Source: Pricia antarctica
GTDB lineage: Bacteria; Bacteroidota; Bacteroidia; Flavobacteriales; Flavobacteriaceae
Length of the DNA stretch: 64,000 bases
Assembly: GCF_900101815.1 (NCBI RefSeq)
Contig: NZ_FNAO01000009.1
Span: 1 to 64,000, forward strand
Direction of reading: 5' to 3'
Shown here piece by piece: positions 28,524 through 37,303 of this stretch; the stretch's first letter is position 1; the number at the start of each line of letters is the position of its first letter. Below the pieces are notes generated by a model. It had not been told where the DNA came from. It searched no databases and saw nothing but the letters and a program-made list of their open reading frames with translations. The translations under genes and the position numbers were made by a program.

Positions 28524-29828
28524 TTATTTGTCGAGCGAAGCCAAATCTTCCGGCAGCATCTCTTTTTCGATCGGCATTTCTGGATACTCCATACAATCCA
28601 ATTGATCTTTGATCGGAGTGATATATGTAAAATAATCGGGCTGTAAGGTCTCGGCCAAAGGTTCGGCTTTTGGAAGGTCTTCTTTCAAAGGATCTACCTG
28701 ACGTCCGTTTCTCCAAAATCGGTAACAAACGTGGGGGCCGCTGGTATTACCGGTCATACCGACCCATCCGATAACGTCACCCTGTCGAACGTATTCGCCT
28801 CTTTTTACCTTCTGCTTTTTCATATGCAGGTACTGGGTGGAATATGTGGCGTTATGGCGGATTTTTACATATCTGCCATTGCCTCCCTTTCGGGTCGATT
28901 CGGTTACGGTACCATCGGCAGTGGCCATTATAGGGGTGCCTACCGGTGCCGCATAATCCGTTCCTTTGTGCGGTCGTATCCGATTGCCATAATAACGAAT
29001 CCTTCGTTTTAGATTATATCTCGAGGACAACCTTCCGAATTCAACGGGCATTCTTAAGAAAGTTCTTCTCAGGTTGTTGGCATTTTCGTCAAAATAATCG
29101 ACTATGCTTTTGAGGGAATCGTTTTCATAGGCGAACGCATATATCGGTTTTCCGTTATGTTCGAAATAGGCGGCTTCGATAGGTTCGGATCCCGCATAGA
29201 TGGAATCGTTAATAAATTTCTCTTTGTACAGCACCTTAAATCTATCTCCTTTTTGAAGCCTTGAAAAATCTATGGTCCAAGCGTAGACATTGGCCATATT
29301 ATGGGTAACCATATAATCTATTCCCTGCTGCAATAATGCATCCGATAAACTTGTTTCTATAATACCGGAAAGTTCTTTCTCTACAAATTTTACTTTTTTC
29401 CGTTCTTTGTATGCCCTTACACTGTCCCGCAAATCTACCACCGTATAGTTTATCGCGTCGTTCTCGTAAATAAAGATCTGTGCGGTCTCGGCGGTATCCT
29501 TTGATTTTAGGATGAGATAGGGATTGCCCACTCGAATTTTCCTTACATCGAATGTATCGCGGTATTCCTGTGAAATTTTGTAGATTTTCGGATAGTCCAC
29601 TTTGTGCTGTAACATCAGCTCCCCGAAGCTATCGCCTCTTCTGACCGTGTCTTGCTGTACCGTAAATTCATCAAGGTCGAACCCGAATTGTTTGACTACA
29701 GGCTTTTTAATGGGCACAATGGAAGCAATTTCCTTTTTTGATTCCCGTAAGCCCGACTCGGCATCCCTATTCTCCTTGCAGGAAAAAGATAGCGCCAGTA
29801 TTAAAATGATGCCCCAGTATTTTTGCAT
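28524..29828 (-). CDS. M23 peptidoglycan metallopeptidase lipoprotein
   Basis: A 434-aa lipoprotein with a lipobox LALSFSC (Cys17). The central region (about 60-270) carries LysM-like and OapA-like beta segments (VRRGDSFGELM). The M23 LytM domain lies at about 290-390: HKGTDYAAPVGTPIMA with the zinc ligands, and GNTSGPHVCYRFWRNGRQVDP with the catalytic histidine. These enzymes cut peptidoglycan cross-bridges in the periplasm. The gene starts 10 bases after the tryptophan 2,3-dioxygenase stop on the same strand, so the two share a transcript. Confidence 0.9.
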   Translation of the reverse strand: MQKYWGIILILALSFSCKENRDAESGLRESKKEIASIVPIKKPVVKQFGFDLDEFTVQQDTVRRGDSFGELMLQHKVDYPKIYKISQEYRDTFDVRKIRVGNPYLILKSKDTAETAQIFIYENDAINYTVVDLRDSVRAYKERKKVKFVEKELSGIIETSLSDALLQQGIDYMVTHNMANVYAWTIDFSRLQKGDRFKVLYKEKFINDSIYAGSEPIEAAYFEHNGKPIYAFAYENDSLKSIVDYFDENANNLRRTFLRMPVEFGRLSSRYNLKRRIRYYGNRIRPHKGTDYAAPVGTPIMATADGTVTESTRKGGNGRYVKIRHNATYSTQYLHMKKQKVKRGEYVRQGDVIGWVGMTGNTSGPHVCYRFWRNGRQVDPLKEDLPKAEPLAETLQPDYFTYITPIKDQLDCMEYPEMPIEKEMLPEDLASLDK

Positions 29829-29838
29829 TGTAACTCCT

Positions 29839-30801
29839 TTATTTTTTATTTGGATTAAAGATATGGTCTACCCATTGTTTTCCCCAATCATTTAACTCTT
29901 GTTTAGAATATAGTGCCGGAAAAAATATGATTTTCTGAAAATCGGGCGGTAGGAATTCTTTCCAATTCGTACCCCCTGTAGCCTCAATTTCGCCCTTGTC
30001 GTTGGCCAGATGTCGATGGGCGGCCCCCATATGCATCAAAGGCCAGTTGATGTTCGCATTGGTATCCAATATCTTTAACGCTTCAATAAGTGCTTTATTA
30101 TCTTTTTTCTCCGGGGAAAGGCCCAAATATTTGTGATAGACCGTATTGTTGTGCACCTGTTTGGATATACGTATCAATCTTGGGGTATACCGATACTCGA
30201 ATTGTTTCAACGTAAGGGTTTTTTCTCCGGTAGCCAAATCGGTCGCTCCTTTTTTCCAATATATCGCTTCGTAAAGCTCTTCAATGCTGCTTTTTGGGGA
30301 AAATTGGTCTCGTTTACTGTGGTGCACCAAATTCTCCATTGGGGTAGCGTAGATTTCGATCATGCGAAACTGTGCGGACTGAAAGCCGCTGGCCGGCAGC
30401 AGTGCCATTCGGTATTGCAAAAACTGTTCGCGCTCCATTCCCTTGATCATAATACCAAAGGACGAAATCATGGCCTCGTAATAGCTATTGATACGTTTTG
30501 CCTTTTGGATGAAAAAATCGAGGTTTTGTGAACGGTCGTCGACGAGTTGTTTCTGTTCGTGAAGAATGAGCTTAAAATACAGCTCGGTAATCTGGTGGTA
30601 CATGATGAAAATTTCTTCATCTGGAAAGTAGGTACGCGGCTGCTGTAGGCTCAAGAGGGTATCGAGATTTATATAATCCCAATACGTAAGATAGCGTTGG
30701 TACAGCAATCCATCGAGATAAGAGCTAAGATCTTGTCCAGAGTCTTTGTATTTATCCTCAAGTCTAAGAATCTGCCCGTCGATCCGCTGTTTATCCTTCA
30801 T
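29839..30801 (-). CDS. Tryptophan 2,3-dioxygenase
   Basis: A 320-aa cytosolic heme dioxygenase that opens the indole ring of tryptophan to N-formylkynurenine, the first step of the kynurenine route. The N-terminal motif EIFIMYHQITELYFKLILHE contains the distal histidine region. SGFQSAQFR and the C-terminal HMGAAHRHLANDKGEIEATGGTNW, with the heme-ligand histidine and substrate loop, are diagnostic. Length is slightly above the typical 280 aa. A consensus promoter is directly upstream (30819..30849). The M23 peptidase gene follows in the same operon; kynurenine-pathway partners are not in the window. Confidence 0.94.
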   Translation of the reverse strand: MKDKQRIDGQILRLEDKYKDSGQDLSSYLDGLLYQRYLTYWDYINLDTLLSLQQPRTYFPDEEIFIMYHQITELYFKLILHEQKQLVDDRSQNLDFFIQKAKRINSYYEAMISSFGIMIKGMEREQFLQYRMALLPASGFQSAQFRMIEIYATPMENLVHHSKRDQFSPKSSIEELYEAIYWKKGATDLATGEKTLTLKQFEYRYTPRLIRISKQVHNNTVYHKYLGLSPEKKDNKALIEALKILDTNANINWPLMHMGAAHRHLANDKGEIEATGGTNWKEFLPPDFQKIIFFPALYSKQELNDWGKQWVDHIFNPNKK

Positions 30802-30818
30802 TGTATGGCTTCAAAGCA

Positions 30819-30849
30819 CAAATTTACTGGAAACGAAACTTTTTGCCAA
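30819..30849 (-). promoter_or_regulatory. Promoter of the TDO-M23 operon
   Basis: On the minus strand TTG (30849..30847), a 20-base spacer and TAAATTTG (30826..30819) match the Bacteroidota consensus. The ATG at 30801 is 17 bases downstream of the -7 box. Confidence 0.8.
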
Positions 30850-30936
30850 GGTCAGTCTGAGAAATAGGATGATTTTGTTCACAACCCTAATTTAATTTGT
30901 AAAGGTGGATTCCGTAGTGTCTATAATAGGATTACT

Positions 30937-31797
30937 TCAATCCATTATAATCTTGAACTGGTTTTTTAGTCCATTGTAAGCTTCAAGATCTACTTTTATC
31001 GAACCTACCGCCAAATCAGCCTGTATTCTTACAGGGATGCGATTATCATCGGTAGAAACCCACAACGCAAGGCTTTCTTGCTCTTTAAATATCCTGCCGG
31101 ACTGTACCAAGGGCCTAAATTTATAACACTCGACCTTACCAAACTTTGTCTTTAGTACTTCTGTGCCGATATACTTAAGCTTAAAGTCGAAAATGCCGTC
31201 ATCATCAAATAACATCTTCAGATTGACCGCTTCGCCCTCTACCAAATCTTTAGGGTCATAGTTGTTTCTCAAATAATAAAAAGCGGACAGAAGGTCTTGA
31301 ATGCTGTCTTGTAGATTAAAACTATAGGTTTTCTTATTTTTTTTATCGTTCAGTACCGCAGTATCCTTTTGATGGTCAAAATTTATCTCGTAATCTTTGG
31401 TGTATCCGCCCTCATCAATTTTACGCACGAACCTGTAGGGTTTCATATCTTCCATCCCAAAATAACTTTCATACGTATCGTCTACCTTAAAGAATAGGCT
31501 CGCAAAACCTGTGGTCGCGCCTTTTCCGACCACATGATATACGGGCACACCCTTAATAGTATTGGATTTCACATGTAATGTGGCGTAGCTTGCATTTAAC
31601 AGCCCGTAATGCATACGAAATTTAAGCCACTCGCCCGGTTGAAAAGTAGATTCCCTTTTCGGGTGTTTCTTGTTTTTAGCATGGGGAGTACTTACCTCGG
31701 AATTCAGCGCCACGTCACTCGAACCGCTTTGTTGGGCATTGGTCAGCAATCCGAACGATAGAAACATTAGTATCAGAACATTCTTCATAGCTTTCAA
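30937..31797 (-). CDS. DUF3108 secreted protein
   Basis: A 286-aa exported protein with a signal peptide at 1-21 (ILMFLSFGLLTNAQQ). The body is the beta-rich DUF3108 fold: FQPGEWLKFRMHYGLLNAS, GKGATTGFASLFFKVDDTYES, LQDSIQDLLSAFYYLRNN, FGKVECYKFRPLV and ALWVSTDDNRIPVRIQADL. The family is found in the envelope of Bacteroidota and Proteobacteria; its function is unknown. A long gene-poor stretch lies upstream. Confidence 0.9.
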   Translation of the reverse strand: MKAMKNVLILMFLSFGLLTNAQQSGSSDVALNSEVSTPHAKNKKHPKRESTFQPGEWLKFRMHYGLLNASYATLHVKSNTIKGVPVYHVVGKGATTGFASLFFKVDDTYESYFGMEDMKPYRFVRKIDEGGYTKDYEINFDHQKDTAVLNDKKNKKTYSFNLQDSIQDLLSAFYYLRNNYDPKDLVEGEAVNLKMLFDDDGIFDFKLKYIGTEVLKTKFGKVECYKFRPLVQSGRIFKEQESLALWVSTDDNRIPVRIQADLAVGSIKVDLEAYNGLKNQFKIIMD

Positions 31798-31950
31798 ATT
31801 AAAATAAAATTACAAAATGCCTTACTTAATATACGTTGGCTAACTATAACTTAAACAAAATTTATTCCAAAGTATTGTCCGCTATTCAAGATTAACTTCA
31901 ATTCGAGAGATCCAGCCCTCCGGTGGGAGTAGGCGAGACGCTGCTCGACC

Positions 31951-32055
31951 AAAAAAAAAGCCCTGACAAAATTGCCAGGGCTTTTCCTAAATAACCAACC
32001 AAACTTTAAATTATGAAAAACCAATACTTAAAGTTGTAAGGGAACCACCCCTTAC
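31951..32055 (-). ncRNA. Candidate small RNA of about 105 nt
   Basis: On the minus strand a -7 box TATATTTG (32068..32061) is followed, at the expected start point, by a perfect hairpin: GTAAGGG-GTGGTT-CCCTTAC (32055..32036). About 50 bases of unpaired, G/T-rich sequence (containing TTTGGTTGGTT) follow. A terminator ends it: 13 of 14 paired bases at 31985..31956 and nine T (31959..31951). Promoter, 5' hairpin and terminator thus line up at the right spacing. The -33 element is weak. The opposite reading, a decayed gene leader on the plus strand, is also possible. Confidence 0.55.
31956..31985. terminator. Strong hairpin with T9 on the minus strand
   Basis: AAAAGCCCTGACAA (31956..31969) pairs with TTGCCAGGGCTTTT (31972..31985) with one A-C mismatch. 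On the minus strand the stem is followed by nine T. It is the proposed terminator of the small RNA; on the plus strand only four T follow. Confidence 0.8.
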
Positions 32056-32060
32056 ACTGA

Positions 32061-32068
32061 CAAATATA
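32061..32068 (-). promoter_or_regulatory. -7 box of the candidate small RNA
   Basis: TATATTTG on the minus strand matches TAnnTTTG. The predicted transcription start about 6 bases on coincides with the first base of the 5' hairpin. No clear TTG lies at -33. Confidence 0.5.
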
Positions 32069-32659
32069 CGCCACATTTTCAGATGGAAAATCGTTTTAAC
32101 TTACTTTAACTCGCGCCTTAACAAATCTTTAGGCATAGCAGCTCGATTTAACAGGTTCATTATATAATTGGAACTTAAAATATTTAAACATTTCCTATCT
32201 TTCATTTTACAATGATGACTTTAGGAAAAGAAACACAGCAACCAAAAAAGTGTTTTTATAGATGCCACATTTGGGCTGTTGCATTAAAATATTGAGATAG
32301 GCCCATTTGCAAAATTTGTGGACCGCATTAATTTTTAAAATGCCGATATACAGATAATTTTAAAAATTGAAACTTTTAGGGTTGTCTAAAAACGTTCAAG
32401 CCATTTCAAATCGTCAAATGATAAAATCTTCTGTACACACAATAGTCATCATTGAAGTGGGAGATTGAAAGCTTTTTAACGCAACAGCAGTAATGCTACA
32501 TTTAGTGTACGTTTAGAAACAATATAAACTGAAAATCAAAAGTTTAAGGTTCTGGCTATAGATTAAATAAGTTGTATATCGGGATACGGAACCTGTTCAA
32601 TTTGACGCCAAGGTTCTTAAATTACTGCTTTTGAGAACGGATAGTTTCTAAACAAGCTA

Positions 32660-33463
32660 TTAAGTTTGGACCCTAATATCATTATAAGCCGTTTCAATCA
32701 GTGCTGCTCCATACTGCCGCTCCAATCGCCGGATACCGAAATGTGCCTGTGCCATATTCTGAAAATGGCGAATAAACGCCAAGTTAATCGCTCCGCCTCC
32801 TACCGCACCGACCACGGGTACCGCCTGTGCTACGAATTTTTCGGAAACCTGAATACTAAACCGGGAAGCCACAACGGCAAGCACCCGGAGCATCGGCTGG
32901 GAAGCCCCGACTAGAAGGCCTTCCACCAATTTGCTCGTTGAACCCTTTACGGCGGCGTTCAGGGCAAGACGGCTAGCAAAATATCCCGTATCCAAACTGT
33001 CGTCGTGTTTGGTCTTCCCGCCTAGGGCGAATACCTGAAGACAGGCGAGTTGGGTGTCGAGGGTATTTAAATCTTCACCCTCGCTACGGGCGATATCCAT
33101 AATCGAGCGCATCATCAATTTGGTGGTCAGGCCGAGATCTATGGCAAAGGCGCCAGCGCCGAAAGCACCACCGAGAATTCCCGATGAAGTGACCATCGCC
33201 TTGTATGCATTGTTCAAAGGGGCTATTTCAACCTTATCCGATTTCATTGAAATCAGATTGGTTTCCACTACTTTTTGCAATACTTTGAAACTGATCTGTT
33301 GCAGCCATTTTTGTTGTTTTTCCGGCAATAGTTTTACCCGGCCATCGATAAAACTTCCCATTTTGTTCAGGCCTTCCATGGCCCAACCGATGTCTTCCAT
33401 TTTTTGTTTGGCGGTACGGAGGATATCAAGATCTTTCGTATTGAGGGTTTTTGTTGACGTCAT
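32660..33463 (-). CDS. EcsC-family protein
   Basis: A 267-aa protein of the EcsC family, known from Bacillus as the third gene of an ABC transporter operon but widespread as a lone gene. Typical segments are GGAFGAGAFAIDLGLTTKLMMRS, LACLQVFALGG and AVPVVGAVGGGAINLAFIRHF, which give hydrophobic, glycine-rich helices likely to touch a membrane. No ABC transporter genes are nearby. Its role here is unknown. Confidence 0.85.
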   Translation of the reverse strand: MTSTKTLNTKDLDILRTAKQKMEDIGWAMEGLNKMGSFIDGRVKLLPEKQQKWLQQISFKVLQKVVETNLISMKSDKVEIAPLNNAYKAMVTSSGILGGAFGAGAFAIDLGLTTKLMMRSIMDIARSEGEDLNTLDTQLACLQVFALGGKTKHDDSLDTGYFASRLALNAAVKGSTSKLVEGLLVGASQPMLRVLAVVASRFSIQVSEKFVAQAVPVVGAVGGGAINLAFIRHFQNMAQAHFGIRRLERQYGAALIETAYNDIRVQT

Positions 33464-33678
33464 ATTATTTTTTTCAGTCTATAAAAAGAGCAACTGGCAA
33501 AACTTAGAAGGCCGTATTAGCATTTTCTAATCCCTAAAATAAGCAATTCCAAACAGTGTCGTATTATCATGTCGAAGTTTCCATCCGAAAATCTTTTTTG
33601 TTACATTTAACCATATACCGGTTATACTGGAAAAAACGAACCGATTTCCCATAACCTTGAATATTTTCACATACAATT

Positions 33679-34737
33679 ATGCACAAAATAAATCTATACC
33701 TATTTTTTATCCTATCTATAGTCCAACTTTCCGCACAAACAAATAAAGACAGTACATTACGCGTCGGGTTTGCCGGATCCGAGCCTTTTGTAATGGTTAG
33801 TGATGAGGCTCAGGGTATCGCTCCCGATATTTGGAAGGAAATTGCCTTTAACGCTGAGCTGGACTATGAATTTAGCCCCTTCGCGTCAATCAACGATGGC
33901 ATCGCAGCGATACAATCCGGCGAGCTAGACGCCTTAATAGGCCCGATAACCATAAATTCACAACGGGCGCAGAACATATCGTTTTCGCAACCGTTTTTCG
34001 ATACCGAAATGGGCATACTGGCCCCGGTCATGGAACAGACATTATGGGACCGTATCAAACCCTTGTTCAGTACAAATTTTTTGATTGCCGTTATAAGTTT
34101 TTTACTGCTGTTGACCTTTGTGGGCCTTATTTTTTGGTTAGTCGAAGGACGAAAATATCCCGAGGAATATGGAAACAAACCTTCTAAAGGTATAGGTTCC
34201 GGCATTTGGCTGGCCTTGGTGACCATGACCACGGTCGGGTATGGTGACATGGCTCCCAAGACCCCCGCCGGAAGGGTGGTCATAGGCTCATGGATGATTA
34301 TTTCCCTGATTATGGCGACCTCCTTTATCGCCGGTATTGCCACTACCCTATCCCTAACGGGGCGAAGTGAAAAAACGATTACCGAACTGGGCCAGCTCGA
34401 AGGCAAGAAGGTAGCGGTTCCCAACTATAAAAAAATGCTGGATAACTTCAAGGCGGTGGGCGGTACGCCGATAACCGTCAACAATGTCGAAGAGGGATAT
34501 AAGCTATTGACCGATGACGGTGTAGACGCGCTGGTTTACGACATTGTACCCTTGGAATACATCGCGAACAAGGCACCGCAAGCAGATTTCAAGTTGAGCA
34601 AAAGAAATATCAATCCGCAACATTATGGCTTTGTTTTCCCTTTGAAAAGTGAATTGCGCCATACCGTAAACCTGGAGATATTGAAGCTGAAGGAATCAGG
34701 CGATATAGATCAGATAATTACCGGTTACGTTCAATAA
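33679..34737 (+). CDS. Prokaryotic ionotropic glutamate receptor-like channel (GluR0 type)
   Basis: A 352-aa membrane protein that joins a periplasmic solute-binding fold to a potassium-channel pore. After the signal peptide (1-20) the first binding lobe (about 25-118; RVGFAGSEPFVMVSDE, GELDALIGPITINSQR) leads into a membrane segment at 133-155. A pore loop follows with the potassium filter TVGYGD at 185-190, then a second segment at 203-225. The second lobe (about 235-350; LGQLEGKKVAVPNYKK) completes the split domain. This order (S1-TM1-pore-TM2-S2) is that of Synechocystis GluR0. The ligand is likely an amino acid. It is a single gene. Confidence 0.92.
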   Translation: MHKINLYLFFILSIVQLSAQTNKDSTLRVGFAGSEPFVMVSDEAQGIAPDIWKEIAFNAELDYEFSPFASINDGIAAIQSGELDALIGPITINSQRAQNISFSQPFFDTEMGILAPVMEQTLWDRIKPLFSTNFLIAVISFLLLLTFVGLIFWLVEGRKYPEEYGNKPSKGIGSGIWLALVTMTTVGYGDMAPKTPAGRVVIGSWMIISLIMATSFIAGIATTLSLTGRSEKTITELGQLEGKKVAVPNYKKMLDNFKAVGGTPITVNNVEEGYKLLTDDGVDALVYDIVPLEYIANKAPQADFKLSKRNINPQHYGFVFPLKSELRHTVNLEILKLKESGDIDQIITGYVQ

Positions 34738-34835
34738 AAACGCAACTCACTTTTCATTAAATTTACTATCCTCCGAATAGAGCAGAAGATTATGAATACG
34801 AACCTGATACTCATTTCAATACTGCTGTTTGTGTA

Positions 34836-34869
34836 TTTGCTCTAAGTTAATCCATATTGGCTAACTTTG
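34836..34869 (+). promoter_or_regulatory. Promoter of the HemJ-like gene
   Basis: TTTG (34836..34839), a 22-base spacer and TAACTTTG (34862..34869) match the Bacteroidota consensus. The -7 box overlaps the first bases of the longest frame (34867), so translation must start further in. Confidence 0.7.
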
Positions 34870-34893
34870 ACACCTGTAATCTGCCCCGTAGCA

Positions 34894-35463
34894 ATGTCTA
34901 TGGCAAAACCTGAAATTTCTTTGTACGACTATATCAAAGCCCTGCACCTGATTTTCGTCATCACCTGGTTCGCCGGCCTGTTCTACATTCCCCGTCTTTT
35001 TATTTACCACATAGAGGCCTCCAAAAAACCATCGCCGGAAAAAGAAATACTGACCAACCAGTTGCAAATGATGACCAAAAGGCTGTGGTACATTATCACT
35101 TGGCCTTCCGCTGTTTTGGCCATCCTCTTCGCTGTTTGGCTGTTGGTGCTTATGCCGGGTTGGCTTCAGCAACCATGGATGCATATTAAACTCGGATTCG
35201 TCTTGCTACTTATAGCTTATCATCTTAAAAACCATCAGATTTTCAAACAATTACAGCGAAACGAAGTCAAATATACCTCGAACTTTATGCGTATCTGGAA
35301 CGAGGGAGCCACGCTTATCCTATTTGCAATCGTATTTTTAGTCATCCTTAAAACTTCATTCAATTGGATTTTTGGGGTCATCGGAATCCTAGTCTTGGGA
35401 ATTCTTTTGATGTTGGGGATTAAGCTTTACAAACGGATCAGGAACAGAAATCCGGAAGCTTGA
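34894..35463 (+). CDS. hemJ: HemJ-like protoporphyrinogen oxidase / CopD-like membrane protein
   Basis: A 189-aa inner-membrane protein of the UPF0093/HemJ group, which oxidizes protoporphyrinogen IX in heme synthesis. The start YDYIKALHLIFVITWFAGLFY with the conserved His, and LIYHIEASKK-like residues after it, are typical. The conserved Lys is in HIKLGFVLLL. Four membrane segments are visible. The start at 34894 (or ATG 34900) was chosen because the frame from 34867 begins inside the -7 box. No other heme gene is adjacent. Length is near 180, normal for HemJ. Confidence 0.82.
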   Translation: MSMAKPEISLYDYIKALHLIFVITWFAGLFYIPRLFIYHIEASKKPSPEKEILTNQLQMMTKRLWYIITWPSAVLAILFAVWLLVLMPGWLQQPWMHIKLGFVLLLIAYHLKNHQIFKQLQRNEVKYTSNFMRIWNEGATLILFAIVFLVILKTSFNWIFGVIGILVLGILLMLGIKLYKRIRNRNPEA

Positions 35464-35766
35464 CAAGAACAAGTTCAAGCGCAAGAATCAAATTCAAGTT
35501 CAAAGAATACACTTAGATACTCCTACTAAAACTGAGGTTTTGTATCTCTAGATATGGATAGCTTTCCGATTATCAAATGTGATACGCCAATAGAAACAAT
35601 TTCAAAATCCTACCATGTTTTTAGAAAAGATGAATGATTTTGAGTGTGGCTTTAAACAGATAAATAGATTCCATTATTTCTTTTTGAACCTGCGTTAGAC
35701 GCTTGAACTTGAACCTGAACTTTTTTTGGTTCAATATTTGTTACTTTAGTAGTAAATTCCAACCCC
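35464..35766. other. Spacer framed by an inverted repeat
   Basis: About 300 bases without a gene. CAAGTTCAAGCG (35470..35481) and CGCTTGAACTTG (35700..35711) are perfect 12-bp inverted copies near its ends. Both ends continue into loosely repeated TTCAAG or CTTGAA words. No transposase or target duplication is seen. Confidence 0.5.
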
Positions 35767-37224
35767 TTGTTCAAAAAACTTTCCCTAAGATCGCGCATAT
35801 TCGTGTCCATGATCTTGTTGGTGGTCATCTCATCGGTACTGATTGCGGGCGTAGCCATATTTCAGTCCCGCGAACAGGTACAGGACTATCACCATGAACG
35901 ATTGGAACGCAAGGAAGAACAGGTGCGGCAAAGCGTCGAATATGCCTTACAAAGCACTACATACCCGGTTACCACCGAAAATTTGGGATTGATTTTCTCA
36001 CAGCAGATCTATCAGATCGCGAACGTTCAAGACCAACGGCTAAACATTTATGATCTTGAGGGACAGCTAATCAAAAGCTCACGGGCCAAGTTTGAAACCG
36101 ATTCGATTTCCAACTGTTTGGATTACTATATCCTCAAAAGATTGGAATCCAGTCCCAACAAACGCTATGTGGAAGAAAAAGCCTTGGCCGGCGATAACTA
36201 TCGCGCATCCTACACCTACATCAAAGACCGGCGATTTAAACCTATCGGTATTTTGAACCTACCGTATTACGAAGACGATTCGTTCAATAACATGGAACTT
36301 CGGGAACTGCTTATGCGTCTGGCCGCCGTGTACTTTTTGATGTTATTGATCGCCATCGGATTGGCCTATTTTATATCGACCTACATCACGCGTTCGCTAC
36401 AGACAATATCTGACAGGCTCGATCAGACCGATCTGACCAAAACCAATCAAAAAATAATGATTGTAAATCCCAGTGAGGAAATAAAAAAACTGGTCGACTC
36501 GTACAATGCCATGATCGACGAACTTGAACACAGTGCGGTCAAACTCGCCCGTAGCGAACGCGAACAGGCCTGGCGAGAAATGGCGAAACAGGTGGCCCAT
36601 GAAATCAAGAATCCACTGACTCCCATGCGGTTGAGCGTACAGAGTTTCGAACATAAATTCGATCCAAAAGATCCGGACATCCAAAAAAAAGTGGCCGAAT
36701 ATTCCAAGACCCTGATCCAACAAATCGATACCATGAGCAGTATCGCTTCCGCCTTTTCCAATTTTGCCGAAATGCCTGCCCAACAGAACGAAACTCTCGA
36801 CGTGGTAGATGTTGTTAAGCTATCATTGGACATCTTCAATGAAGATTATATCCATTTTATTTCCGAGGAAAAAGAACTTATCGCCAAGGTCGATCGCACC
36901 CAACTTATCCGCGTGGTGACGAATTTGGTGAAAAATGCTATTCAAGCCGTACCTGAAGTGGAATCGCCGCGTATTTTGGTCTCTGTTGCCGCCGATGGCG
37001 ATTTTGTCAAAATCTGCGTGGCGGACAACGGTATCGGTATTGAGGACAGTTATCGTGAAAAGATTTTCGAACCCAAGTTTACAACTAAATCGAGTGGTAT
37101 GGGCCTTGGTCTGGGCATGGTGAAAACCATTGTGGAAACCTACAAGGGGAGTATCGATTTTACCTCGAAACCTGGGAAAGGCACGGTGTTTTCAGTGCGG
37201 TTTCTGCGGGAAAACGTAAATTGA
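35767..37224 (+). CDS. NtrY-like membrane sensor histidine kinase
   Basis: A 485-aa inner-membrane kinase. Membrane segments at about residues 10-30 and 175-200 frame a periplasmic sensor domain of about 140 residues. A HAMP region follows (about 200-255), then the dimerization helix with the phosphoacceptor in AHEIKNPLTPMRLS at about 281, and the ATPase domain with NLVKNAIQAV, DNGIGIED and GMGLGLGMVKTIVE. The NPLTPM motif is typical of NtrY. The start is TTG at 35767 (MFKKLSLRSRIFV). No response regulator lies beside it, so its partner is elsewhere. Confidence 0.88.
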   Translation: MFKKLSLRSRIFVSMILLVVISSVLIAGVAIFQSREQVQDYHHERLERKEEQVRQSVEYALQSTTYPVTTENLGLIFSQQIYQIANVQDQRLNIYDLEGQLIKSSRAKFETDSISNCLDYYILKRLESSPNKRYVEEKALAGDNYRASYTYIKDRRFKPIGILNLPYYEDDSFNNMELRELLMRLAAVYFLMLLIAIGLAYFISTYITRSLQTISDRLDQTDLTKTNQKIMIVNPSEEIKKLVDSYNAMIDELEHSAVKLARSEREQAWREMAKQVAHEIKNPLTPMRLSVQSFEHKFDPKDPDIQKKVAEYSKTLIQQIDTMSSIASAFSNFAEMPAQQNETLDVVDVVKLSLDIFNEDYIHFISEEKELIAKVDRTQLIRVVTNLVKNAIQAVPEVESPRILVSVAADGDFVKICVADNGIGIEDSYREKIFEPKFTTKSSGMGLGLGMVKTIVETYKGSIDFTSKPGKGTVFSVRFLRENVN

Positions 37225-37303
37225 GTTCTTGTCGAAAAATCTATAAGGTTGCGTTCGCTGAACGGGAATAGTTATTGAATTATCAATTCGATAGGTTAAT
37301 CAT

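Larger units (their letters stand above)
31798..32659. other. Longest gene-poor region, with small RNA candidate
   Basis: About 860 AT-rich bases without a protein gene of convincing size. The left part holds a strong hairpin, a leader-like ATG with 8 codons on the plus strand and a candidate minus-strand small RNA (31951..32055). The rest (32100-32659) shows no recognisable structure beyond short AT runs. Confidence 0.6.

Noticed and set aside
31990-32039. Short plus-strand gene MKNQYLKL with leader
   Set aside because: Only 8 codons; kept as an alternative reading of the small RNA region, not as a gene.
32660-33463. EcsABC-type ABC transporter operon
   Set aside because: Only the EcsC-type gene is present; no ABC ATPase or permease gene is adjacent.
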